From IMG/VR virus record IMGVR_UViG_3300008107_000019, positions 54,288-118,287 of that record: a DNA stretch of 64,000 nucleotides. The stretch is one strand, 5' to 3'. The position numbers and the translations under genes are program-made. The stretch is from a virus. The notes beneath the pieces are model-generated. The model was not told the origin of the DNA. It ran no database searches and saw only the letters and a program-made list of their open reading frames with translations. Below, piece after piece: positions 1-9,994 of the stretch (positions are counted from its first letter, which is position 1; every line of letters begins with the position of its first letter).

Positions 1-2141
1 ACGAAAATGGAAACTATAAAATTGACACAGTCTTAAGTAAAATGTCAGTTTCAACTGGGGCAAGTTTTATTAATCCACTTGAAAATATTCAAAGTATTTC
101 TAATACAGATAATAATTATTCACATTATATTACAACAGATACTGGTTTTGATTTATTATTTAATGAAGACAAAAAGGACAACTGGTCCGTTACAGTCAAG
201 GCACCGACTTTATTGACAGCTCAGATGCCACAGCTTTCTAAATACGTAACATACGACACTTCTTTTATCAGGGGTGCCCAGTCCGTAAATGAAGTTAACT
301 TTTATACTCCAATAGAGATGGACTTTATAAGAATAGCGCCCAGTGATGCAAATGGTTTACAGCTTCTTCAGGTTGTTCTAGTTAAAACAGATCCACTTGT
401 TTCTCAAGCTTCTAATTCTGTACAGGGAGAGTATGTTGATTTTCCAGTACTCCATACCCCTCTTCTTTTGAACAAGTCAGTTGATATTGTTTTTGAAAAA
501 TCTAAAGTTAAAAAAATTATATTTATATTCAATCAATCTAAATATATAAGAAGTGAAAATACTCCTATTAAACAAGAAATAAATTCAAAAGTTTTAAGAG
601 ACATTGTTAATAAAAAGAAAAATAATAGAAAAAACAAATCCCAAACACTGCAGGATATAGTCTATTTCTACTTTAATGGAGCTAACTCTTCACTTACTCC
701 AAGAAAAAATACCACTTTATATTCAGATTATTATTCAAATAAGTATCCAAATAGTGAAAACTATAACGAAAAAAACTTTATAGAAAGAATGTATGGATAC
801 TCAGATGAAGAAATCAACGCAAAAGTCTATGATCTGGTTGAAGACAAAAACTCTACTCCAATTGAAAACATCGTGCAAAGCATCGTGCAGCATGCTATAG
901 ATTCTAGAAGTAATATCTTCAATACTAAGATATATAGATCAAGTTCATCTAATGCAAATGAAAATCTTATATCTACCACAAGAACTGATGGATTTATACC
1001 AGTAAAAAATGATGAGGAAACCTATTCTTTAGATTTTCAAAATCAAGATGCGCTTTCACCTGGTCTTTCTTTTGATGATGTTTCAAAATACTTAGAAAAT
1101 AAAGAAATATCTAATTCATATGAATATAGCTTTTCGTTGAGCTCAATTGCTTTTGGGGTAAATACAAACCAAAACCAAAACAAAGCATGCTTTGTCTCAA
1201 AGAAAGTTGAGATGGATGGAGCACCCTTGGGTATTAAGGGTATTGTTAATGTTGTGAGGGAAAGAAGAGACTTGTCTTTTTCTAGATATGATCTTAAAGA
1301 AGCTGGCTCTTACGAGTTAAGTGTCTGTTGGAGTGACGTAATTGATTCAGAAAGATCATGGACGCCATTAATGTCTGAAGTTGACGGAAAGATAGATTCA
1401 GAAGTATTATTCTTTGATGGTCTTAATTTAGCTCAATTAAGATTTTCTCCAAATCCTGCATCAATTAAGATCTATAAAAATGGAATGTTTGAAAATCCAA
1501 ATCTATGGAGCTATTCACAGGTAGGAAACTACATAACATACAATGAGCCAGTTGACAAAAATGCTATCTATGTAGCAGAGTATGAGGTTGACTTAATTAA
1601 CTATAAGCAAAACATTGTAGATATAGACCAAATTTCTAGTTCTAATTTTGCAGTCAGAACCTATGCTGCATCAGGAACTCCTGGAGAAAAGTTTAACGGA
1701 ACTAGTTCTGGAAACAAGATAACACTATCGTATATTCCTTTTATAGAGGACAAGTTTTCAACCGCTGTATATAATAGTTTATATGGTACTATTAACACTA
1801 CTGAAAACATTGGTTACTCTCCAGTTATTGTTACATTAAATAATGGAGATACAGCTGTTAACTTAACTAATTATACAAAAAATAGCTTTGAAAAAGGATC
1901 CTTTTATCAGACAGATCAGTATCTGTTCTTCCAAAACGGTAAAGAGCTTATTTTCAATAAACCAATTGCCGATCAAGTGTCAGTAAAGTATAGTTATATA
2001 CCATCTTCTTTAAGATTTAGATTAATTATAAGAAATAATATTCCAGGTATATATAATGGAATATCAATTGACAATGTTATCTTAAAGTGTAAAGTAAAAA
2101 ATTTAGATCCATTCTCCGAGAAACTTTTAAGGTTAAACTAA
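1..2141 (+). CDS. large virion (tail/baseplate-type) protein, 5' end outside window
   Basis: I do not recognise a named family. The frame is open from base 3 through an ATG at 42, and no ribosome-binding site precedes that ATG. The codons before it look coding (ENGNYKIDTVLSK), so the true start is probably upstream. About 700 residues are visible, Asn/Ser/Tyr-rich and beta-strand-like, with no membrane segment. It is the first of three consecutive ~700-residue proteins spaced 1-2 bases apart or overlapping, followed by two smaller ones. That is typical of a virion module of baseplate or tail-fibre components. The structural role is inferred from size, composition and context. Confidence 0.6.
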   Translation, partial: ENGNYKIDTVLSKMSVSTGASFINPLENIQSISNTDNNYSHYITTDTGFDLLFNEDKKDNWSVTVKAPTLLTAQMPQLSKYVTYDTSFIRGAQSVNEVNFYTPIEMDFIRIAPSDANGLQLLQVVLVKTDPLVSQASNSVQGEYVDFPVLHTPLLLNKSVDIVFEKSKVKKIIFIFNQSKYIRSENTPIKQEINSKVLRDIVNKKKNNRKNKSQTLQDIVYFYFNGANSSLTPRKNTTLYSDYYSNKYPNSENYNEKNFIERMYGYSDEEINAKVYDLVEDKNSTPIENIVQSIVQHAIDSRSNIFNTKIYRSSSSNANENLISTTRTDGFIPVKNDEETYSLDFQNQDALSPGLSFDDVSKYLENKEISNSYEYSFSLSSIAFGVNTNQNQNKACFVSKKVEMDGAPLGIKGIVNVVRERRDLSFSRYDLKEAGSYELSVCWSDVIDSERSWTPLMSEVDGKIDSEVLFFDGLNLAQLRFSPNPASIKIYKNGMFENPNLWSYSQVGNYITYNEPVDKNAIYVAEYEVDLINYKQNIVDIDQISSSNFAVRTYAASGTPGEKFNGTSSGNKITLSYIPFIEDKFSTAVYNSLYGTINTTENIGYSPVIVTLNNGDTAVNLTNYTKNSFEKGSFYQTDQYLFFQNGKELIFNKPIADQVSVKYSYIPSSLRFRLIIRNNIPGIYNGISIDNVILKCKVKNLDPFSEKLLRLN

Positions 2142-2142
2142 A

Positions 2143-4384
2143 ATGACTCAATTATCCACAAATACTGTTGTATATGATCAAATAATTTCAAAAGTTTCTA
2201 AGTTTATAATTGATTATAGAGAAAATAAATTTCCAACAAATAAGAAGTTGTTAGAAGAGTATCAAAATCTAATCTCATTTCTAAATCAAAGAGTTTCGCG
2301 GACCAATGACAGAGTTTGTTCCCTACATAAAAGGGGAACCGCCTATTTCAGAAAAGTTTAATAACTTTACATTTAACTATTCAAATGACATAAACGTTAT
2401 CGCAAAGCAGTTGGACTACATATCTGCTGGAATAGTTAATTCATTTAACTTATTTACTTCCGAAATAGAACAGGAAAATAAGTTTATTAATAGAATTAAA
2501 AGTAAAGTAAAAGTTTTGCAGATGTACTCCAGTGGTCCTTCAAATGATCTTTACTATTTTGGAAATTCTTTTGATAGTTCTGACTATATTGATTTTTCAA
2601 AGATTCAAAATTCCACACTGATGCCACTTATTGAAAGTGGACAAATGTCATTATCTATTGGCCAAGTTAAAAACTGGATGCCAAAGTATGTATCCATAGA
2701 AGATGAGTCAAATGGGTACCCAGGAAATAATCATGAAGCTTATAGATATAGCGAAACAGATTCTGATTACAGATACTTCTTTAAGGACAATCCTACATCT
2801 AGAAACAAAGAAAATGTAAGAGATAATAATCCAACTACATTCTTTGAATATGAACAAGTAAACATAAAGAACAAACCTACAACAGCAAAAGATTTTGAAT
2901 TTAAGTATTTGACATCCACAAGTGGATCAACAACAACTACCTATCAAGATTGGTCTTCTTTTTCTGGGTCAAAACTAGTTCTAGCAATGTCAATGGAATC
3001 AGATTATGCTCAGCCTGCAAACTTTGTTAATGTAATTCCTTATTTTGGAAGTGGAAACTTTATATCAAAAGACATAATGGTTTCTAAAATAGAAGTTACT
3101 GATGAAAAAAATTCCGTAGAGAATGTTATATCAAGTCCAATATGGATTAGCTCTAGTTTTATTCCTTCATCTTTAGATAAAGCAAAGTATTTCTATTACA
3201 GGGAAGCAAAGATAAGGTTTGAGGAAAGAAACGTTAAAAAAATAAAGATTGTATTTGAACAGTATGAGTCTGTTGATACAAAAATAAAACACTTATATTA
3301 CAAACCAGATTCTCAGACAGTTGCTGGAAACCCATATTATGGGCAAACAAGATTTGATCCAGATAATCCTTCTGTTGTTCAAGATCTTTTGTATCCAGAA
3401 ATACCTTGGTCATCTAAAATATACGATACAAAAGCTCTAGTGCCAAACGTTAATTCTCCAAATTCATTGAAGGCAGAGGTTAATAATACAAACTCTATTG
3501 ATGTAAGGCTTCAAAGAGAAATCCCAAACTCAAGAGGTTATTGCGTTGTAGCTAGAGGTTTGGACGGAAGAACTTATAGAATAACAAATAGATTTTTTAA
3601 TAATTTTAGTCAGATTACATTCAGACTACCAAATTATAGTCAAATAAATGACACAAATAGAGCCACATATATATCCGATGCTAATGTTGTCAGTAGCTCT
3701 AGAGCTGATTCCTCGCCATATATTACGTCTGATGCAACAGATGAGCTTGCGGGATTGGTGGATTCAATTGTCACTTGGTTTAATACCACAAATGCAGATG
3801 GAACAAAAGCGCAAAAATACGCCAAGTTTGGCCTCAATGAGTCTTTTAGTGTTAGAAAAGAAATAACAAATAGTTACGACACAAAAACAGAAACAAGAAA
3901 CTATAAAGTTAATTTAGTTAGACAATATCAAATCCTCGATGCAGAAAGAAAAGCTATAGGACTTAGAGATGTATCTGTAGGCCTAGAGACTTACGCTGAT
4001 GCTGCTCAAGTTGTATCTAGAAGATACGATGTTCCATCTGAAATAGAATACTTAACGATTTCTGCAGAGTCTTCTTTTTCCGGTTTAATTAGTGCAGATA
4101 TAAATGAATATATAACATACAGTGTTTCTTTTGATGATGGAGTAAACTGGGTTCCAATATCTTCTATTGAAAGTCCATTTAATAACACTCCAGAGGTTTT
4201 GGCAATTAATCAAAATATAGAAGAAAGATTTAGACTACCAGGTGTAAGCTATTTATTCCCACCAAAAATACCATCATCAGTAAAGAATTTTATTGTTAAA
4301 ATAGATATGAAGAAACCATCTTCAAAGAATGTTACTCCAATATTATATTCCTATAAGGTAGGCGTAAAGGTTAAGCAAGTATGA
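2143..4384 (+). CDS. large virion protein; coding sequence joined across a CGGA +1 recoding site
   Basis: Frame 0 from ATG 2143 stops at 2361 after 72 residues. Skipping the C at 2299 (reading CGGA 2299-2302 as one codon) joins NQRVS to GPMTEFVPYIKGEPP and opens the frame to 4384, about 746 residues. The internal ATG at 2306 lies just after the site and has no independent start signal. The protein is similar in size and style to its two large neighbours. The stretch KKIKIVFEQYES recalls KKIIFIFNQSKYI in the upstream protein, suggesting distant paralogy. It is probably a tail or baseplate component, but the function is not recognised. Confidence 0.6.
2299..2302 (+). other. CGGA recoding site 1 (virion protein)
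   Basis: Zero-frame codons are TCG CGG ACC; the restored frame is TCG (C)GGA CCA. The unshifted product would end at 2361. It fits the pattern seen at nine other sites. Confidence 0.8.
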
Positions 4385-6540
4385 GCATTTCAGAAATACA
4401 AAAAAGAAAATTCTTAGAGAACCTATATAGATATCTCTACTCAGGTGGGGTTTCCGAGTCTAGCAACTCTTACAGGCAGCCAAATGATGACGAAATAAAA
4501 AAAGAGTTTGACAACTATTTTTCCGTTAACAGAATAGGTCTTCCATTAAGGAATGACATTAACCTATTTAGAAATACACCAACAACAGATCCTGACCTAA
4601 TGAACAACTACATGGCAAGATCTATATTTAACCTAGATGTATTATATGATTCAATAGATGATAATACAGAAAAGTTGATGGATTCTATATCTTTCTTAAA
4701 TAAAAGAATAGATTTTTTAAAGCAAAAAAGAGTTGACCTTGAGAAAAAGATAGATTCTATTTTATTTTCAATGTCAAATACTGATGGTTTCTTCTATTCT
4801 TTTTCAGAGTCATTTGTTAATCTAAATAATGTTGATTTGTCATTCTCAAACGCTTTCGTAGATACAGAAAACAAAAAAGCAACTCTACCTAAGTTAAAGT
4901 CAAACGTTCTAGATTTTAATGCTCCAGGAAAAATTAACTATTCAAATGTAAAATATAAGATAATGTTTAACGGTAATGCAGCTGTAGATGACAAGCAGAT
5001 GCCAGATGTCAACAACATGTTTGACGGACTCAATAACACAATGTCAAGCGTTGAGTTCAGCTCTGATGTCATTGGTCCATGCGCTTTGGTATTAAATATT
5101 CCTTTAGATGTTCCTTTTGTTGTTTCAAAAATAGACGGAAGACTGTCAACTAGTTCAGCTGTTACAACTATAGTTGAACTAATAAATCCACAAAATATTA
5201 ATTCTTCTCAATTTAGAAGAAAGCAGTCTAACCTAGATTATGATAGATTCTCTTTTGATTTCAACCCACAGCTATCGGGTGTAGTTAGAATTACAATTAT
5301 TAAATACGAACCAGACTATATAGATCAAAACAGCGGTAGAAATAAATATAAATACAACTTTACAATAAGAGACTTGATTGTAAGTGGTCAATACTATGAT
5401 GCAAACGCTACATTAATCAGCTCCCCTATTTCAATTCCAGCAGGTGATGACAATAAAATAATTGACTCTGTTAGCATTGAAGCTGCTAATGATAACCCAG
5501 AAGTTGGAAATATTAATTTCTTTATTGCAAGAGATGTAGAAGGTGCAAGTTCAATTTCTGACTTTAACTGGATACCAATATCATCTTCTACTGAAAATAC
5601 AGCAGCATATGATCAAGTAATTTCTTTTTCTAAATCAAATAAAATATTTAGAAGCATTAAATCAACACCATCTTCAAATGATCTAAAACTCTATCCCCAA
5701 TCTACTGATTCTAATTTGTCTCTAAAAAATCCATCAAGTTCTATCTACAATGGGATTTCTGTTTATAGAGTGGCAAAATTAAATGAACAAGAATCTCCAT
5801 ATAATTCATATATTCTAGATTCAGTTAATGCGTTTAGCTTTAAATACACATCTTACTCAAGTGGTCTTTACTTGGATACTACTAAGTGGTCTTCTATTAT
5901 AAATAAAACACTTGAAAATGTTCAGGTTTTTGAGCCAGGAAACATACCAATTACAAATACTCCATCGATACCAATCTCGCTCAATCTAACTGGAATAAGT
6001 GGATTTCTTCAGTCATCTATTTTGGTAGATGAAGATACAGAAGTAATCAACTTTATATCAAAATCTGACACATCTGTGGACTGGGATTTAGCTGTTTACT
6101 TAAACGGTACACTGCTTGTAGATATGCCAGCAGGAGTTTCTAGAAAAGAAGTTTCCTGGTCATTCAAGAAGGGCGTAAATAATATTACGATTACATTTGA
6201 TGCAGCGGGGACTTCTTCTGGCTCTATATCTTTAATGAGCGGTGTTTCTATTTCTACATACGGAGTGCCTTTTATTAAATATTATTCATATGTAGATCCT
6301 TTTGACTTTAGAGTCAATAGAAATGAAAACGATGCGGTGTTTACAATTGATAACTACTTAGGAAATAATGAAATACTATGTAGGTCTTTAATTAATGATA
6401 ACTCTAGAATTGTTTTCCAGAGTAATTCAATTGATCCAGTTAAAGCAATAAGATTTAGAGCTGATTTTTCAAGATTCTCAAATCCATTTGGTACGCCTTC
6501 ATTGGGTTCTTTTAGAATTAAATTTAAAAATAGTATTTAG
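4381..6540 (+). CDS. large virion (tail/baseplate-type) protein
   Basis: 719 residues, with the start overlapping the previous stop (ATGA-type coupling). The N-terminal ~130 residues are charged and helix-forming, with a likely coiled coil around RIDFLKQKRVDLEKKID. The rest is Ser/Asn-rich beta-type sequence ending FRIKFKNSI. It is third in the series of ~700-residue proteins. No catalytic motif, signal peptide or membrane segment is visible. The virion role is inferred from context. Confidence 0.6.
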   Translation: MSISEIQKRKFLENLYRYLYSGGVSESSNSYRQPNDDEIKKEFDNYFSVNRIGLPLRNDINLFRNTPTTDPDLMNNYMARSIFNLDVLYDSIDDNTEKLMDSISFLNKRIDFLKQKRVDLEKKIDSILFSMSNTDGFFYSFSESFVNLNNVDLSFSNAFVDTENKKATLPKLKSNVLDFNAPGKINYSNVKYKIMFNGNAAVDDKQMPDVNNMFDGLNNTMSSVEFSSDVIGPCALVLNIPLDVPFVVSKIDGRLSTSSAVTTIVELINPQNINSSQFRRKQSNLDYDRFSFDFNPQLSGVVRITIIKYEPDYIDQNSGRNKYKYNFTIRDLIVSGQYYDANATLISSPISIPAGDDNKIIDSVSIEAANDNPEVGNINFFIARDVEGASSISDFNWIPISSSTENTAAYDQVISFSKSNKIFRSIKSTPSSNDLKLYPQSTDSNLSLKNPSSSIYNGISVYRVAKLNEQESPYNSYILDSVNAFSFKYTSYSSGLYLDTTKWSSIINKTLENVQVFEPGNIPITNTPSIPISLNLTGISGFLQSSILVDEDTEVINFISKSDTSVDWDLAVYLNGTLLVDMPAGVSRKEVSWSFKKGVNNITITFDAAGTSSGSISLMSGVSISTYGVPFIKYYSYVDPFDFRVNRNENDAVFTIDNYLGNNEILCRSLINDNSRIVFQSNSIDPVKAIRFRADFSRFSNPFGTPSLGSFRIKFKNSI

Positions 6541-6549
6541 GATTTTATT

Positions 6550-6951
6550 ATGGCAAAAGTTTATTTCGAAAGAAAAAGAATAATACAGCCTCTGTATCAG
6601 AGATTTCGTAGCACCTTCAGGGGGCCCAGAAAATCCGAATATGAGAACCTGGAAATGAATAAAATTCTCATCGACATGCATAGGTTGGACGGGTACATAC
6701 AAGGTATAGACGAGCAGATCTATGAGCAGCAGAGAATCTTTGTTGGTCAATTGGACCCAGAAAAGGTTCAAATACATGAGGAATATAACGATGGAAAGTA
6801 CTATATATTTGACGATGTTCAGATTGAGTACTATAGCGATTCTGCTACTCCAGACTATTTAGAAATAGATACATCAGATACAATTGCATCAAAAATGACT
6901 AGACTGTCTAGAAAAATTAAAATGCTAGAAAAAAGAAGGCTAAACGGATAA
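6550..6951 (+). CDS. small virion-module protein, unknown function
   Basis: 133 residues. It opens with a basic stretch (ERKRIIQPLYQRFRS), has a long helical middle (NLEMNKILIDMHRLDGYI) and ends with another basic helix (KMLEKRRLNG). It sits between two virion-type proteins with almost no gap. It may be a connector or chaperone for tail assembly, but nothing in the sequence proves this. Confidence 0.6.
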   Translation: MAKVYFERKRIIQPLYQRFRSTFRGPRKSEYENLEMNKILIDMHRLDGYIQGIDEQIYEQQRIFVGQLDPEKVQIHEEYNDGKYYIFDDVQIEYYSDSATPDYLEIDTSDTIASKMTRLSRKIKMLEKRRLNG

Positions 6952-6952
6952 A

Positions 6953-8206
6953 ATGTCTGAATTTATATACACACAAAAAAGAACGAGACAATACAATGGC
7001 CCAGTAGACAGCGCTGACCATAATGAAAGAATTGAAGAGAATTATAAGGATTTAGTTTATTTATACAATAAGTATAATGTAACTGACCAAAAGCTTTCTG
7101 AGGCATTTCAAAGGGTCTTAAAGGATCATATTTTTATTAATCAGTATATTAAAGATATGGACGATAGAATTAAGGCTCTTGAATCAAATGATGATTTAAT
7201 ATCTATCCACAGCTATTCTCAAATAGATAACTCCGCTATACCAGACGGCGAGTTTGCCATGCAGGGCGACGAGGTTCTTTCCTATGATCCTATTTACAAT
7301 ATAGTCACACTTCCAAAAATAGACGGTGCATCACACTCAAAATTAAAGTTCTTTACTGGTACAGATGGTCAGATAATTCCAAACTTTTTTGAAACAAAGA
7401 TATCAAATACACTGCCTGGAGTCGATGTTCAGGGAGCCATTATAGATGGAACAAACGTCTATAATTCAATATTGGATAGATCTGACAAATACTGGAAGCG
7501 TAGCATTATCACAGATACTACATCGCCCTACGGTGCTCAGATGTTTTTGTATGTTAAAGTTCCACTTGAATACACTGGCTCAAAGAAGACTAACTTTATA
7601 AAATTAAATCCTTTTCCACTCTTTGGCGTAGATATTTTGTCCATAGAGTACACCACAATAACAAATCCTACAATGACAGAGTACGATACTTGGTATCCTT
7701 TGAATAGAGATAGGTTATATGACGGTAACACAGATGCTGTAGGAAAGGTTCCACCTGGAGCTTGGACGACAGCTGGTTCTGATTACATTTTAAATTCTGG
7801 TCCAATAGGTTTTTATTTCCAGGATTTAGAAATAACAGCTTTCAGAATAGCTATGAGACAAAAGAACTATCTGATTGAAAATAATAAAAAAGTATATACT
7901 TATGGTCTAAGCGACATGGACATCAGATATGATAAATTTTTGCCATCTGGTAGAATGATATTTAAATTTGACGCTCCAGAAGGGGATACAATATCTTCTA
8001 TTACAAACGTCACACCAAAGATCTACAATGTATCACCCTCTCTTTTGTCTCAAGCTTTTAGCTATAGAGTAATCTATAGAGATGGTTCAATATACACCCT
8101 TGAAAACCCTGGTTCCTCTAATTCCGTATGGATTGAGGTTACACTAAATCAGCTTTCTGACGGCACTGCTCCAGTTTTGTCTGATTTAGTCGTGAATTAT
8201 AACTAA
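6953..8206 (+). CDS. virion-module protein, unknown function
   Basis: 417 residues, starting one base after the previous stop. The first ~90 residues are helical and charged (ERIEENYKDLVYLYNKYN), followed by beta-type sequence rich in Tyr, Asp and Pro. This resembles the helix-plus-beta organisation of the large upstream proteins, so it is probably a shorter structural component of the tail or baseplate. It is the last gene before the promoter-like element at 8225. Confidence 0.6.
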   Translation: MSEFIYTQKRTRQYNGPVDSADHNERIEENYKDLVYLYNKYNVTDQKLSEAFQRVLKDHIFINQYIKDMDDRIKALESNDDLISIHSYSQIDNSAIPDGEFAMQGDEVLSYDPIYNIVTLPKIDGASHSKLKFFTGTDGQIIPNFFETKISNTLPGVDVQGAIIDGTNVYNSILDRSDKYWKRSIITDTTSPYGAQMFLYVKVPLEYTGSKKTNFIKLNPFPLFGVDILSIEYTTITNPTMTEYDTWYPLNRDRLYDGNTDAVGKVPPGAWTTAGSDYILNSGPIGFYFQDLEITAFRIAMRQKNYLIENNKKVYTYGLSDMDIRYDKFLPSGRMIFKFDAPEGDTISSITNVTPKIYNVSPSLLSQAFSYRVIYRDGSIYTLENPGSSNSVWIEVTLNQLSDGTAPVLSDLVVNYN

Positions 8207-8224
8207 AGATAAACATATTCATAA

Positions 8225-8232
8225 TTACTATA
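8225..8232 (+). promoter_or_regulatory. TTACTATA promoter-like element
   Basis: TTACTATA lies 31 bases upstream of the ATG at 8264, in the gap after the virion operon. The same octamer precedes several other transcription units here. It looks like a -10 element without a clear -35. Confidence 0.5.
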
Positions 8233-8263
8233 TAAGCTTAAGAGCTTATCCAAGGAGACTAAA

Positions 8264-8890
8264 ATGGCTACTTTTTACGTAGGACCCCGTCCTGTACTTA
8301 AGGGTCAAAACACTGCACAGATGGTTAATCCATATACCACAATGACCGGCAAGGCCAAAGGTGCAGGGACCTATTCGTACTATCCACTTTACAGCACAAG
8401 CCATGTTCTAGATGGTGCGCCAGATAATGACCACACCCCTGGTACTGGATACCATCCTGGCAATGTGTTACTTTCGCAAATTTTTAACGGCACTAGCCTT
8501 TATATTCACCCACTCGCTGGGACATTCCCAGACGGTACTGCAACATATGATGGTGCAAGATTCCGTCCAATGGAGTACAAAGGTTTAGCTGGTGCAGCAG
8601 CCTTCCCAAGCGGTTTTGGTCACGCAGACAGAACAAGCGATTACAGCTACAATAACTACATATTTGATGGTGTTAGCTCAGCTAATGTTTTTGCTAATAC
8701 AGGTCACGCTCCAAGAACAGATGCACAGGGAGCACCAGCTTCATTTGGATCTTTCAGACCAGACGAGTATAATGGTCTTGCTAGTGCAAAAGTTTTTACA
8801 GATGGCTACGGTCAAGCAAACGTAACGGGTGATTATGGTAGAGAGAAAGTGCAAGAGTGGTACGGAGTACCATCTGCAAAAGCTCTCTAA
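8264..8890 (+). CDS. repeat-containing, probably abundant virion protein
   Basis: 208 residues, with a strong ribosome-binding site (CAAGGAG) 9 bases upstream of the ATG and its own TTACTATA element. The C-terminal half holds two imperfect ~30-residue repeats: FRPMEYKGLAGAAAFPSGFG and FRPDEYNGLASAKVFTDGYG, followed by ADRTSDYS and ANVTGDYG respectively. It is rich in Gly, Ala and Tyr, and its codon use is more GC-rich than that of the upstream genes, which suits high expression. It may be a head decoration or tail protein. No family is recognised. Confidence 0.65.
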   Translation: MATFYVGPRPVLKGQNTAQMVNPYTTMTGKAKGAGTYSYYPLYSTSHVLDGAPDNDHTPGTGYHPGNVLLSQIFNGTSLYIHPLAGTFPDGTATYDGARFRPMEYKGLAGAAAFPSGFGHADRTSDYSYNNYIFDGVSSANVFANTGHAPRTDAQGAPASFGSFRPDEYNGLASAKVFTDGYGQANVTGDYGREKVQEWYGVPSAKAL

Positions 8891-9143
8891 TTATTTTAGC
8901 TCTCCTGTTGAGCTAGAAAAAGATTCTAGAACAACAGGTTTAATTGGATGGGCAATACTGGCGTCTTTTGTGGTCGCTTATGATATTTATGCAATAAAAA
9001 GCAGGAAAGCTGAAACGCTAACAAGAAGTTTTTGGAGGCTTTCTGAGAATAAAATCTCAAAGTTTCCTGTTCTTGCAGCGTGGGTAATAATAACATTTCA
9101 CCTTATGCTGGAAAAAGATGTAAGAAGAAGAATAACTAAATAG
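8829..9143 (+). CDS. small membrane protein, start uncertain
   Basis: The convincing part is LIGWAILASFVVAYDIYAIKS, followed by a second hydrophobic segment (FPVLAAWVIITFHLML) and a basic tail. This pattern of two membrane segments resembles small membrane proteins that lie near structural genes in actinophages. The open frame starts at GTG 8829 or ATG 8835, inside the end of the previous gene, and neither has a good ribosome-binding site. The overlap of about 60 bases is unusually long, so a later non-ATG start near 8874 is possible. Confidence 0.5.
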   Translation: MIMVERKCKSGTEYHLQKLSNYFSSPVELEKDSRTTGLIGWAILASFVVAYDIYAIKSRKAETLTRSFWRLSENKISKFPVLAAWVIITFHLMLEKDVRRRITK

Positions 9144-9205
9144 CCTTCATATATATATTATCGGACTTACGGTGGTATACTATTGTAGGCGGATGAATAG
9201 AAATT

Positions 9206-9228
9206 CCCGCTCTTATGAGCGGGTTTTT
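9206..9228 (+). terminator. rho-independent terminator
   Basis: The stem CCCGCTC / GAGCGGG closes a TTAT loop and is followed by five T residues. It closes the virion operon before the nucleotide-metabolism operon. Confidence 0.85.
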
Positions 9229-9286
9229 CTCTTTTATAAGCGCTTTTATAGGTTTGAGCAAGTTTAAGTAGAGGTATAAGGGTTAT

Positions 9287-9994
9287 ATGTTAATCGAAGA
9301 TCTGCAGAAGGTTGTTGACGGCGAATCGCTTCCGACCAATGTTGCAGACATGTACTTAAAAATATATGTGTCTGACATAGACTGGAAGCCTCACATTGCA
9401 AAGCACTGGTCTAATACAAAGAATAAAATGTCAGAAGAAGATACAGCTAAAGCACACATAAGAAAATCTATTGCTTGTGCTAGCTTGATTCCAGTATATG
9501 ACAAAAAAATTATTCCTGATCCACCACAAAACTTATTATTCTGGTGTCCTACTTGGTCTCAGTTTAATGAGAGAGATTGGATTGAGTTGTATAAAAGAGT
9601 TGTCGAAGACGATATAAAAATCAGAAATCATAGGAAGAAACTTTTGTCTTATGGTGTTATAGATTCAATCGACTATTTACCGCTTACTAGACAAGCTTTT
9701 AACTGGCTTTATATGAAAGCTGAAGAAACCAGTGCGGTTACAAAAAACAAAGAAGATCTAATTAAAAAGTTTGAAAACTTAGTTAAAATATACGGTGGCG
9801 CAGTTATCTGTAATGTTTTTTCTAAGCATGAAAACAATATAGCAAAAGTACTTAATTGGAGAAGTGGATATTTTATAGAGAAAGAAATATATAAAATATA
9901 CACACCAGAACAAATAAGCAAAATAAAGCAAACGGAAATATCTAAAATAGATCCGAAATACGTAAAGAAACTAACTAAAAACAAGGAGTCATGA
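9287..9994 (+). CDS. hypothetical protein upstream of RNR
   Basis: 235 residues, preceded by AAGGG six bases from the ATG. It is helical and Lys-rich at the end (KKLTKNKES). There is no membrane segment or recognised catalytic motif. Its stop overlaps the start of the ribonucleotide reductase gene (ATGATG), so the two are translationally coupled. The function is unknown. Confidence 0.6.
   Translation: MLIEDLQKVVDGESLPTNVADMYLKIYVSDIDWKPHIAKHWSNTKNKMSEEDTAKAHIRKSIACASLIPVYDKKIIPDPPQNLLFWCPTWSQFNERDWIELYKRVVEDDIKIRNHRKKLLSYGVIDSIDYLPLTRQAFNWLYMKAEETSAVTKNKEDLIKKFENLVKIYGGAVICNVFSKHENNIAKVLNWRSGYFIEKEIYKIYTPEQISKIKQTEISKIDPKYVKKLTKNKES

Noticed and set aside
2306-4384. Separate gene from ATG 2306
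   Set aside because: The ATG lies six bases after the recoding site and has no ribosome-binding site; a shared CGGA context with nine other genes favours one joined gene.
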